Below are positions 1 through 5,980 of a stretch of DNA of 6,599 nt, piece by piece. Both the position numbers and the translations under genes were made by a program. Under the pieces are notes generated by a model. The model saw only the letters and a program-made list of their open reading frames with translations, did no database searches and was not told the DNA's origin. The DNA comes from Candidatus Omnitrophota bacterium. Its GTDB lineage: Bacteria > Omnitrophota > Gorgyraeia > Gygaellales > Profunditerraquicolaceae. The stretch lies in contig JAQUMS010000069.1 of assembly GCA_028717985.1 (NCBI GenBank), forward strand, positions 1 through 6,599, in the 5' to 3' direction. Within the stretch, counting starts at the first letter, position 1; the number at the start of each line of letters is the position of its first letter.

Positions 1-745
1 CCCGGCATTTCTTTTCTTCTTCTTGCGACAATGCCTCATCCACACAGCGTATGCCGAAAGATTCCTCGAAAGCGCGGACAAGCTCACGCTCCAGATATTC
101 CGAAGGCGGCACAAACGCCATTTCTTTATCCAGCGCGGTGACGTTAAATGCCGGCGATTCCGGGCACCGCACCAGATATTTCCGTGCCGTTTCCCAATGA
201 AGACGCACCGGTATAATTCCGTGCTGAAAAATTATCCTGCCCCTCCGTTTCTGGGCATTACCTCCGATTTTCCTGCCGTGGATCATTATATCGTATTTTT
301 CATGGGACGCGCCGCAAATCGGAGAAGAAGTATGGAGCCGTTCAAAATCAGGCAACTCGCAGGAAAAACCGGCTTTTAAACCAAGCCTGAGATAAAAACG
401 CATTAAAAAACCGCAAATATTCCGGTAAGATACTACAATATTATCGGATTCTTTAATATCTTCTTTGGCGCAAAAAAAGCTATACGTAATTTCGTCGTGA
501 TGGAATAAAACGCCTCCCCCGGTAATTCTGCGAACAACCTGAATATTATCCCGGCGGCACGCGTCAAGAACAATTTCATTCCGAATATTTTGTGAAACTC
601 CAACGGAAAAAGCCGGAGAATCCCATGTGTACAAACGCAATGACGCCTTGCCTGTTGAAAGACAATTCTCAAACAGTGTCTCATCCAATGCCATATTATA
701 ATATGGATTGCCTGCGCCGGAATTAATGAACCGGATTGTTTTCAT
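1..745 (-). CDS. lipM: Octanoyl/lipoyl transferase, LipM-like (partial, C-terminus beyond left edge)
   Basis: The minus strand is open from an ATG at 745 to the left edge, giving 248 codons with no stop. The protein belongs to the biotin/lipoate protein ligase (BPL_LPL) fold. It begins MKTIRFINSG and has NMALDE near residues 17-22, the substrate-pocket motif RRITGGG at 72-78, the conserved lysine K159 in GRKIGGNAQ, and FQHG at 173-176. A cysteine at 144 (SSPICG) lies 15 residues before that lysine. This matches, from memory, the spacing of the catalytic Cys150 in Bacillus subtilis LipM, which moves octanoate from acyl carrier protein to GcvH. ATP-dependent LplA ligases normally have an ND-containing segment here and no cysteine. 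The family is about 280 residues, so roughly 30 are missing. The gene starts 8 bases after the gcvPB stop with only a weak ribosome binding site, so it is probably the next gene of the glycine cleavage operon. Membership of the fold is certain; LipM rather than LplA or LipL is a motif-based inference. Confidence 0.8.
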   Translation of the reverse strand, partial: MKTIRFINSGAGNPYYNMALDETLFENCLSTGKASLRLYTWDSPAFSVGVSQNIRNEIVLDACRRDNIQVVRRITGGGVLFHHDEITYSFFCAKEDIKESDNIVVSYRNICGFLMRFYLRLGLKAGFSCELPDFERLHTSSPICGASHEKYDIMIHGRKIGGNAQKRRGRIIFQHGIIPVRLHWETARKYLVRCPESPAFNVTALDKEMAFVPPSEYLERELVRAFEESFGIRCVDEALSQEEEKKCR

Positions 746-754
746 AGGCGGTAG

Positions 755-2203
755 CTATTTTTTCCAGCGGAGATTCGGCTCGCGGGCGGCTTTTGTTTCA
801 TCAAGGCGTTTAACCGGCATTGTAACGGGTGCCTGAGTAACAGCCTGAGGATTTTCCTGGGCAAGGCGGGCTATTTCGATCATGGTTTCAATAAACGCGT
901 CCAGAGTCTCTTTAGACTCTGTTTCAGTCGGCTCGATCATTAAAGCCTCTTTAACGATCAACGGGAAATATATCGTCGGAGGATGATATCCTTTATCAAT
1001 AAGGTATTTGGCTACATCAAGCGCGTGCACGCCGTTTTTCATCTGCCGGCTCGCTGAAAAAACACATTCATGTTTGCATATGCGCGGATACGGCAGATCA
1101 TAATATTCCTGTAATTTCACGCGGCAGTAATTCGCATTCAAAACTGCATACTCTCCCGCTTGAATTAACCCGTCTTTGCCCAACAAAAGCATATAGGCGA
1201 ACGCTCTCAGTATAACTCCGAAATTCCCGTAAAAAGGAGCGATATAGCCGATGGATTTAGCCCTATGATAATCCAACGCGAAAGTCCCGTCCGTCCTGCG
1301 GATAACCCGGGGAATCGGAAGGAACTCAATAAGTTTTTCATTAACGCCGACAGGACCTGCCCCCGGACCGCCGCCGCCGTGAGGGGTCCCGAATGTTTTA
1401 TGCAGGTTGATATGGACGACATCAAAACCTATATCGCCCGGCCTGCATTTGCCGAGCATACCGTTTAAATTCGCCCCATCGTAATACATAAGAGCGCCAA
1501 CCGCGTGAGCCATATCCGCAATTTCTTTTATGCGGGGATTAAAAATACCCAACGTATCCGGACACGTCAACATGACCGCGGCAACATCTGTATTAAGATG
1601 TTTTTTAAATTCCTGTAAATCCATGCTCCCTTCCGCGTCGGTAGGAATAACAATTACCTGGTATCCGGCGATCGCGGCACTGGCCGGATTGGTGCCGTGA
1701 GATGAATCCGGGATAATCACATATTTACGCCTGCAGCCGTTTGCTTTATGAAACGCGGCAATAAGCATTACCCCGGTAAGTTCCCCGTGAGCGCCTGCCA
1801 GAGGCTGCATAGTAAACGCGCGCATGCCGGTAATTTCATTCAATAATTTTTCCGTTTCATACAACACTTCCAAAGATCCCTGAGCAAGCATACCTCCGCC
1901 CATCAGCTGAGGAAGCAAAGGATGTATGGACGCAAAACCATCCAACGCGGCAATACGTTCGGTGAATTTAGGATTATATTTCATGGTGCATGAGCCAAGC
2001 GGATAAAAATTCGTATCAACTGAAAAGTTGAGACGGGAAAGGTTCGTATAGTGACGCACAACATCCAATTCGGAAACACAGGGAAGATCTCCCTGATTAA
2101 CACGCCTGTATTGAGCGTCAAGAGGTTTAGATAAAGGCACATCCGATACCGGAATACTCACCCCAAGGCTTCCTTCTCTATGTTTTTCAAAAATCAGTTT
2201 CAT
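755..2203 (-). CDS. gcvPB: Glycine dehydrogenase (decarboxylating) subunit 2, P-protein beta
   Basis: This is the PLP-binding half of the split glycine cleavage P protein. With GcvPA it decarboxylates glycine and transfers the aminomethyl group to the oxidised lipoyl arm of GcvH in the cytoplasm. The 482-residue protein shows the family signatures in order: FYPLGSCTMKYNP at about 66-78, SSHGTNPASA at 167-176, YDGANLNG at 241-248, and the PLP site HINLHKTFGTPHGGGGPG at about 264-281, where K269 is the expected Schiff-base lysine. Further on it has EPTETESKETLD at about 425-436 and the usual C-terminal RLDE..AAR..NLRW tail. Length is normal for the family. The ATG at 2203 overlaps the gcvPA stop as ATGA and has a strong GGAGG seven bases upstream (2211-2215), so the start is well supported and translation is probably coupled to gcvPA. 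No key residue is missing. Confidence 0.97.
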   Translation of the reverse strand: MKLIFEKHREGSLGVSIPVSDVPLSKPLDAQYRRVNQGDLPCVSELDVVRHYTNLSRLNFSVDTNFYPLGSCTMKYNPKFTERIAALDGFASIHPLLPQLMGGGMLAQGSLEVLYETEKLLNEITGMRAFTMQPLAGAHGELTGVMLIAAFHKANGCRRKYVIIPDSSHGTNPASAAIAGYQVIVIPTDAEGSMDLQEFKKHLNTDVAAVMLTCPDTLGIFNPRIKEIADMAHAVGALMYYDGANLNGMLGKCRPGDIGFDVVHINLHKTFGTPHGGGGPGAGPVGVNEKLIEFLPIPRVIRRTDGTFALDYHRAKSIGYIAPFYGNFGVILRAFAYMLLLGKDGLIQAGEYAVLNANYCRVKLQEYYDLPYPRICKHECVFSASRQMKNGVHALDVAKYLIDKGYHPPTIYFPLIVKEALMIEPTETESKETLDAFIETMIEIARLAQENPQAVTQAPVTMPVKRLDETKAAREPNLRWKK

Positions 2204-3531
2204 AAAGACGCCTCCAGGCTGTCGGACATAGTAAGGATTTCTTCTTTTGTCCTTTTTTCGGTCACGGCAATTAACAAATATTTATCCATCCCTTTATAGA
2301 ACCTGCCCAACGGGAACCCGCAGGCAAAACCTTTATCGATCATACGATAAACTATATCGTCCGCACTGCTTGGAAGCATTACGGTAAATTCATTAAACGT
2401 TGGAGAACTGCGTTTTACGGTAACGCCGGGAATACGTGAAAGCACGTCTTTTGCGAATTCGGCTTTCTGGTAATTAAGCTCGGCTAATTCTTTAAACCCG
2501 TCTCTTCCCATAAGGGACACGTACACTGTTGCCCGTAACGCGCACAATGCTTCATTGGAACAGATATTTGACGTAGCTTTTTCCCTTCTGATATGCTGTT
2601 CACGCGTCTGCAAAGTCAAAACAAATCCCCGTTTACCATCCTTATCAGTAGTCGCACCGACGATCCGTCCCGGCATCTGGCGGATTAATTCTTTTTTAAC
2701 AGCCATAAAACCAAGATAGGGGCCGCCGAACGACAAAGGAATACCTAAACTCTGGCCCTCGCCCACGGCAATATCAAAACCCATCTCTCCCGGCGACTTC
2801 AGAATACCCAAAGCAAGAGGATAAACCGACTGAATAGCCAATGCTCCGACAGCATGTGCTTTAGCAACCACATCAGAATGATCATCAACCGCTCCGAAAA
2901 AATTCGGGTTCTGGGTAATGACAGCCGCTGTTTTATCATCAAGATGTTTTAAAAGTTCTTCCCGGGCGCTTTGTCCGTGGACAACGGAAATTTCCACAAA
3001 ATCAATCGAAAGATTCGATGTATATGTATAAAGCATGGTCCGGTAAATAAGGCTTATACCGCTGTCCATGATAATCTTTTTCCTGCCGGTAAAACGGACC
3101 GCCATCATCGCCGCTTCATACAAAGCAGTTCCCCCGTCGTAAAGAGACGCGTTAGAGACATCCAAACCGGTTAATTCACAGATAATACTCTGATATTCAT
3201 AAATGGCCTGCAGCCACCCTTGAGAACATTCCGGTTGGTATGGCGTATACGCAGTGTAAAATTCAGAACGTCCGGCGATAGCGTCAACAGCTGCGGGAAT
3301 AAAATGGTCATAAAACCCCGCGCCTACGAAATTCACTAAATTAACGGCGTTTTTAGAAGCAAGACGTTTCAAATATTCGGTAATTTCAAATTCCGATTTG
3401 CCCGCGGGAATATTGAATGAACGCGGACGCAGTGCCTGGGGGATATCGTTGAACAATTCTTCAACGGAAGAAACCCCTATCGCGCGAAGCATCTCTTGAA
3501 TATCCTGTTTAGTAAGCGCGGAATAACTCAT
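2200..3531 (-). CDS. gcvPA: Glycine dehydrogenase (decarboxylating) subunit 1, P-protein alpha
   Basis: This is the first half of the split P protein, the partner of GcvPB in glycine decarboxylation. The reading frame stays open upstream to 3618, inside gcvH. I place the start at the ATG at 3531 because it gives a 443-residue protein of normal family length and a typical N-terminus (MSYSALTKQDIQEML). It also forms an ATGA overlap with the gcvH stop, and AGAAGGA (3540-3546) sits 8 bases upstream. Signatures are YTPYQPECSQGWLQA at 95-109, YDGGTALYEA at 131-140, EGQSLGIPLSFGGPYLGF at 258-275, and GRIVGATTD at 288-296. After these comes the run TLQTREQHIRREKATSN at 306-322, which is highly conserved in GcvPA. 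The two-subunit form is common in Firmicutes, Thermotogae, archaea and many candidate phyla, while Escherichia coli and eukaryotes have one fused chain. Confidence 0.97.
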   Translation of the reverse strand: MSYSALTKQDIQEMLRAIGVSSVEELFNDIPQALRPRSFNIPAGKSEFEITEYLKRLASKNAVNLVNFVGAGFYDHFIPAAVDAIAGRSEFYTAYTPYQPECSQGWLQAIYEYQSIICELTGLDVSNASLYDGGTALYEAAMMAVRFTGRKKIIMDSGISLIYRTMLYTYTSNLSIDFVEISVVHGQSAREELLKHLDDKTAAVITQNPNFFGAVDDHSDVVAKAHAVGALAIQSVYPLALGILKSPGEMGFDIAVGEGQSLGIPLSFGGPYLGFMAVKKELIRQMPGRIVGATTDKDGKRGFVLTLQTREQHIRREKATSNICSNEALCALRATVYVSLMGRDGFKELAELNYQKAEFAKDVLSRIPGVTVKRSSPTFNEFTVMLPSSADDIVYRMIDKGFACGFPLGRFYKGMDKYLLIAVTEKRTKEEILTMSDSLEASL

Positions 3532-3917
3532 GCGGCCAATCCTTCTATATATGTTCGATACGCGTCGGCATTCAAAAGTTTTGTTTTTTCCGACGCGTCT
3601 TTTATTTCGATAACACAAAAATAACCCTGTTCATACGGGGAATGATTCACTAATTCCGGATGAGCGGATAATTCTTCATTTATCGAGGTGACAGTCCCCG
3701 AAAGAGGCGCGTACACATCGGACGCTGCCTTGACCGACTCAACAGTGGCGCAAAATTTAAATTGTTCAACTACAGCCCCTTTTTTAGGCAGATCCACAAA
3801 TGTAATATCCCCTAATGAGGACTGAGCGTATTCTGTAATACCGATATACGCGATTTTACCTTCAATACGAACCCATTCATGCTCTTTGGTATACAAAAGA
3901 TTTTGCGGCACATTCAT
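3528..3917 (-). CDS. gcvH: Glycine cleavage system H protein
   Basis: This is the lipoyl carrier that shuttles the aminomethyl group and then reducing equivalents between the P, T and L proteins. The frame can start at an ATG at 3929, overlapping the gcvT stop as TAATG. I prefer the ATG at 3917, giving 129 residues. It has GGAGG (3923-3927) five bases upstream and gives the usual H-protein N-terminus MNVPQNLLYTKEHEWV, whereas the 3929 start has no Shine-Dalgarno sequence. The lipoyl domain is complete: GITEYAQSSLGDITFVDLP, then the attachment loop ATVESVKAASD, with the lipoylated lysine at K63 in this numbering, followed by the Y.P.SG.V...N motif. The stop overlaps the gcvPA ATG. GcvH is also the likely substrate of the LipM-like transferase at the end of the cluster. 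Confidence 0.96.
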   Translation of the reverse strand: MNVPQNLLYTKEHEWVRIEGKIAYIGITEYAQSSLGDITFVDLPKKGAVVEQFKFCATVESVKAASDVYAPLSGTVTSINEELSAHPELVNHSPYEQGYFCVIEIKDASEKTKLLNADAYRTYIEGLAA

Positions 3918-3922
3918 CGAGG

Positions 3923-3927
3923 CCTCC
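3923..3927 (-). promoter_or_regulatory. Shine-Dalgarno sequence deciding the gcvH start
   Basis: The minus strand reads GGAGG, then 5 bases, then the ATG at 3917. This motif lies downstream of the alternative ATG at 3929 (its first G overlaps that codon) and so cannot serve it, which is why the shorter H protein is preferred. Only 11 bases separate the gcvT stop from the chosen start. Confidence 0.7.
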
Positions 3928-3928
3928 A

Positions 3929-5032
3929 TTAACTACGAGCGGTTCCTTTAGTATATAACGGGCGTTTCGCGACAGCGGCGGAAATTTCCACGGCCCCGTC
4001 TTTAATTTCTATCTTTGATCCGGCATCAAGCGGCATAGCAACATACCCCATACCAATACCTAAAGCAAGGCTGGGAGAAAAAGACCCGCTTGTTACCACT
4101 CCGGTTTTTACCCCATTAACATAAATCCCAAACCCATGCCGGGGAGAACGGCGTGAATCGGCAATAAAAGGTATAAGCCGCTCCCGTATCCCCTGTGTTT
4201 TAACGGCTTGTAATGCTTTCTTACCGATAAAATCCTTGGAGAAATCGACAAAATTTCCCAATCCCGCTTCTAAAGGATTCCGGCTGGCATCAATGTCCTG
4301 TCCGTATAAGGGGTAACACATCTCAAGCCGAAGAGTATCCCGCGCGCCAAGACCCGCGGGCTTAACACCGGGGAGACTAAGTAATTCCTGCCATAAACCA
4401 CGGATATTCGCGTTTGAAATATACACTTCAAAGCCGCGTTCTCCCGTATAACCGGTCCGGCTTATTATAACATTTTCTTTACGCAAAGTAAATTTACCAA
4501 AGGTGTAATATGAAAGTTTTGCGACACCTTCTCCTACTAACTTTTGCAATGCTTCCGTTGACCCCGGGCCCTGTATATCCAGTTTTCCTAAATCATTCGA
4601 CGCGTTAGTAAGTCTATGGGGTCCGATAAGATACCGCTTTAAGTGCAATTCATCTGCAGGGGTAGTGGCGGCATTAACAACCAGCATCCAGGAAGTTTTC
4701 CCCAGCCGGTAAACAACCAGATCATCGACTATGCCGCCCTGTTCATTCAACATAAAACCGTACCGGCACGTTCCTTCAGGCATAGAAACAATATCCTGCG
4801 TCACAATCCGGTCCAGACCGCTTGCAACGGGATCAGCCTCAAGCATAAATTCGCCCATATGGCAAATATCAAAAACGCTTACTGTGCTCCGCGTATGCGC
4901 ATGTTCAGCGATAATTCCCTCATACTGGATTGGCATAAGCCATCCGCCAAAAGGAGCCATTTTGGCTTTGAGCGCGCAATGCTCCTCATAAAGAGGGGTT
5001 TTCCGCAAATCACCGGATACAATGGTTTCCAT
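3929..5032 (-). CDS. gcvT: Aminomethyltransferase (glycine cleavage system T protein)
   Basis: GcvT transfers the methylene carbon from aminomethyl-GcvH to tetrahydrofolate, releasing ammonia and giving 5,10-methylene-THF and dihydrolipoyl-GcvH. The 367-residue length matches the family. Visible motifs are TPLYEEH at 12-18, FGGWLMPIQY at 28-37, FDICHMGEF at 54-62 (most homologues have serine in place of this cysteine), and GGIVDDLVVYRLG at 99-111. The last of these contains the conserved catalytic or folate-contacting aspartate (D103 or D104). Later come SRTGYTGERGFEVY and LGARDTLRLEMCYPLYGQDID, the conserved arginine-containing folate pocket, and then the C-terminal barrel. The ATG at 5032 follows the thyX stop by 14 bases and has GAGGA (5038-5042) five bases upstream. 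The stop touches the possible upstream start of gcvH as TAATG. No glycine riboswitch can fit between thyX and this gene. Confidence 0.97.
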   Translation of the reverse strand: METIVSGDLRKTPLYEEHCALKAKMAPFGGWLMPIQYEGIIAEHAHTRSTVSVFDICHMGEFMLEADPVASGLDRIVTQDIVSMPEGTCRYGFMLNEQGGIVDDLVVYRLGKTSWMLVVNAATTPADELHLKRYLIGPHRLTNASNDLGKLDIQGPGSTEALQKLVGEGVAKLSYYTFGKFTLRKENVIISRTGYTGERGFEVYISNANIRGLWQELLSLPGVKPAGLGARDTLRLEMCYPLYGQDIDASRNPLEAGLGNFVDFSKDFIGKKALQAVKTQGIRERLIPFIADSRRSPRHGFGIYVNGVKTGVVTSGSFSPSLALGIGMGYVAMPLDAGSKIEIKDGAVEISAAVAKRPLYTKGTARS

Positions 5033-5046
5033 TTTATTCCTCGAAG

Positions 5047-5838
5047 TTATTGTGCGCCTAAAATTTTTTCTTTTAAGGGAAATTTCCCGCAGCAGAATTT
5101 TTCGCCTTCAGGACAATAGCCTAAATCTTCGCATTTCGCTCCCGCGCCTGTAAAAACAGCAGGAAGCTTTTCTTTACAGATCGACAACATTTCATTGGCC
5201 AACGCGCGTATTTCCCATTGCGCCCTCGCGCAGCACCGGTGTTTGAAAAAATGCAAAAGTTCCCTGCAATTCATAGTAACTACAATTTTGGTCTCCGCGG
5301 CCTGGGGCAAAACAAACCGGACATCCTGATTTGCCGACTCCCCGCGTACCCCTTCTTCAGCGGACATAATTTCCAACAATTTTGAATAGCTTTTTTGAAT
5401 CTCCCGCATCACTTTTTCAAACTCATCGCGCGTCTGTTTATTGGCCTCAATGGAAGGCGGTATAATATAATCAAAATCGTTTTCCCGGACATACCGCTGG
5501 CTTTGCTGGGAATAAGACGCGAGCCTGTGTCTGACCAACTGGTGTGTCAACGCGCGGGAAACGCCTTCTACAGCGAAGGTAAATTTCACGTGCTCCAGCG
5601 GACTTTCATGCCCGGATGAAACAACTTTCTTGATAAAAGCAACTACTGTTTCGGGCTTATCGGCACACGAAAGAAAAATATCAGAAGCAGATTTTTCAGA
5701 ATAACACTGCCGGCACGCGGCATAAATAAGCTCCAGAGCCTTCCCGCTCATTTCAAGCAGAGTTATTTTTAATGTCGTTTTAGGCATAAAAGCATAAAAA
5801 GTCATCGTGAGGAATCGATATTCGCGCATTAAACACAC
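5047..5838 (-). CDS. thyX: Flavin-dependent thymidylate synthase ThyX (FAD-dependent)
   Basis: ThyX methylates dUMP to dTMP using 5,10-methylene-THF as carbon donor and FAD/NAD(P)H as reductant, releasing THF rather than dihydrofolate. The diagnostic ThyX signature is RHRLASYSQQSQR, at 103-115 in this numbering. It is preceded by GHESPLEHVKFTF and GVSRALTHQLV, and followed by LPQAAETKIVVTMN and AQWEIR. The C-terminal tail is cysteine-rich (CEDLGYC...FCC, residues 236-250). The start is uncertain. The GTG at 5838 has a good GAAGGA seven bases upstream and gives 263 residues. The ATG at 5787 removes 17 residues and gives MPKTTLKITLLE, much closer to the usual ThyX beginning, but lacks a clear Shine-Dalgarno. 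ATGs at 5829 and 5805 are also in frame. It is the first gene of the cluster after the intergenic gap and 14 bases ahead of gcvT. Confidence 0.95.
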   Translation of the reverse strand: MCLMREYRFLTMTFYAFMPKTTLKITLLEMSGKALELIYAACRQCYSEKSASDIFLSCADKPETVVAFIKKVVSSGHESPLEHVKFTFAVEGVSRALTHQLVRHRLASYSQQSQRYVRENDFDYIIPPSIEANKQTRDEFEKVMREIQKSYSKLLEIMSAEEGVRGESANQDVRFVLPQAAETKIVVTMNCRELLHFFKHRCCARAQWEIRALANEMLSICKEKLPAVFTGAGAKCEDLGYCPEGEKFCCGKFPLKEKILGAQ

Positions 5839-5859
5839 AAACGATTCCTTCGTGACTTT
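5798..5859. repeat. Imperfect inverted repeat (potential hairpin) over the 5' end of thyX
   Basis: Two pairs of arms are complementary. AAAGTCA (5798-5804) pairs with TGACTTT (5853-5859), and AGGAATCG (5810-5817) pairs with CGATTCCT (5842-5849). A 5x3-base internal loop separates the two stems and a 24-base loop closes the structure. In the thyX transcript the right arm is read as AGGAATCG, which includes most of the Shine-Dalgarno sequence for the GTG at 5838. If translation starts at the ATG at 5787 instead, the whole repeat lies in the leader and ends 10 bases before the start. There is no U-run, so it is not a terminator. It could be a leader hairpin or a copy of a dispersed palindromic repeat; one copy cannot distinguish these. 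Confidence 0.6.
5846..5851 (-). promoter_or_regulatory. Shine-Dalgarno sequence for the GTG start of thyX
   Basis: The minus strand reads GAAGGA followed by 7 bases and a GTG at 5838. It is the best ribosome binding site near the thyX N-terminus and supports the longer protein. It is also part of the right arm of the inverted repeat at 5798-5859, so it could be masked in a folded transcript. Confidence 0.5.
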
Positions 5860-5911
5860 ATTGTTTTAACAAGGGTTTAACAGCTTTTTTAAAAAGATTT
5901 ATATTAAATCG

Positions 5912-5917
5912 ATTATA
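5912..5917 (-). promoter_or_regulatory. Candidate -10 box for the thyX-gcv-lipM operon
   Basis: The minus strand contains a perfect TATAAT in an AT-rich stretch between hcp and thyX, correctly placed to drive the whole downstream cluster. The hexamer 17 bases upstream (ATTTCC) is a poor -35 and there is no TG extension. A TTGAAA at 5947-5952 is too far from this box, though it lies 18 bases before a weaker GATATT (5923-5928). Transcription from the TATAAT would begin near 5905 and place the inverted repeat at 5798-5859 in the leader. AT-rich sequence makes chance matches common, so this is a candidate only. Confidence 0.35.
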
Positions 5918-5980
5918 CTCTTAATATCTAAAAAGGAAATAGAAAATTTCAAACTCAATGGCGCTTTGCAACCGCGCTAT

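Noticed and set aside
23..379. Plus-strand open frame of about 118 codons at the left edge
   Set aside because: It is antisense to the well-supported LipM-like gene, has no recognisable domain or ribosome binding site, and its composition follows from the opposite strand.
902..921. Seven-bp inverted repeat CAGAGTC/GACTCTG with a 6-base loop
   Set aside because: It lies inside gcvPB in codons of the conserved ETESKETLD segment. Protein conservation explains the sequence, and it is far from any gene junction.
3532..3618. Upstream extension of gcvPA into gcvH
   Set aside because: The extension would be a 29-residue basic stretch encoded by the gcvH 3' end in another frame. The ATG at 3531 has the Shine-Dalgarno, the ATGA overlap and the family-typical N-terminus.
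4643..5119. Plus-strand open frame of about 158 codons across the gcvT/thyX junction
   Set aside because: It is antisense to two clearly conserved genes and its translation shows no known motif; it is a shadow of the real frames.
5857..5980. A glycine riboswitch upstream of the operon
   Set aside because: Glycine riboswitches often precede gcvT, but the thyX-gcvT gap is only 14 bases. The hcp-thyX gap is AT-rich and I see none of the paired GC-rich helices or conserved purine-rich core expected of the aptamer.
5955..5980. A rho-independent terminator after hcp
   Set aside because: Downstream of the hcp stop there is only GCGC...GCGC with a 9-base loop, a 4-bp stem that is not followed by a U-run. 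The T/A runs at 5885-5895 have no GC-rich stem before them. Read-through from hcp into thyX cannot be excluded.
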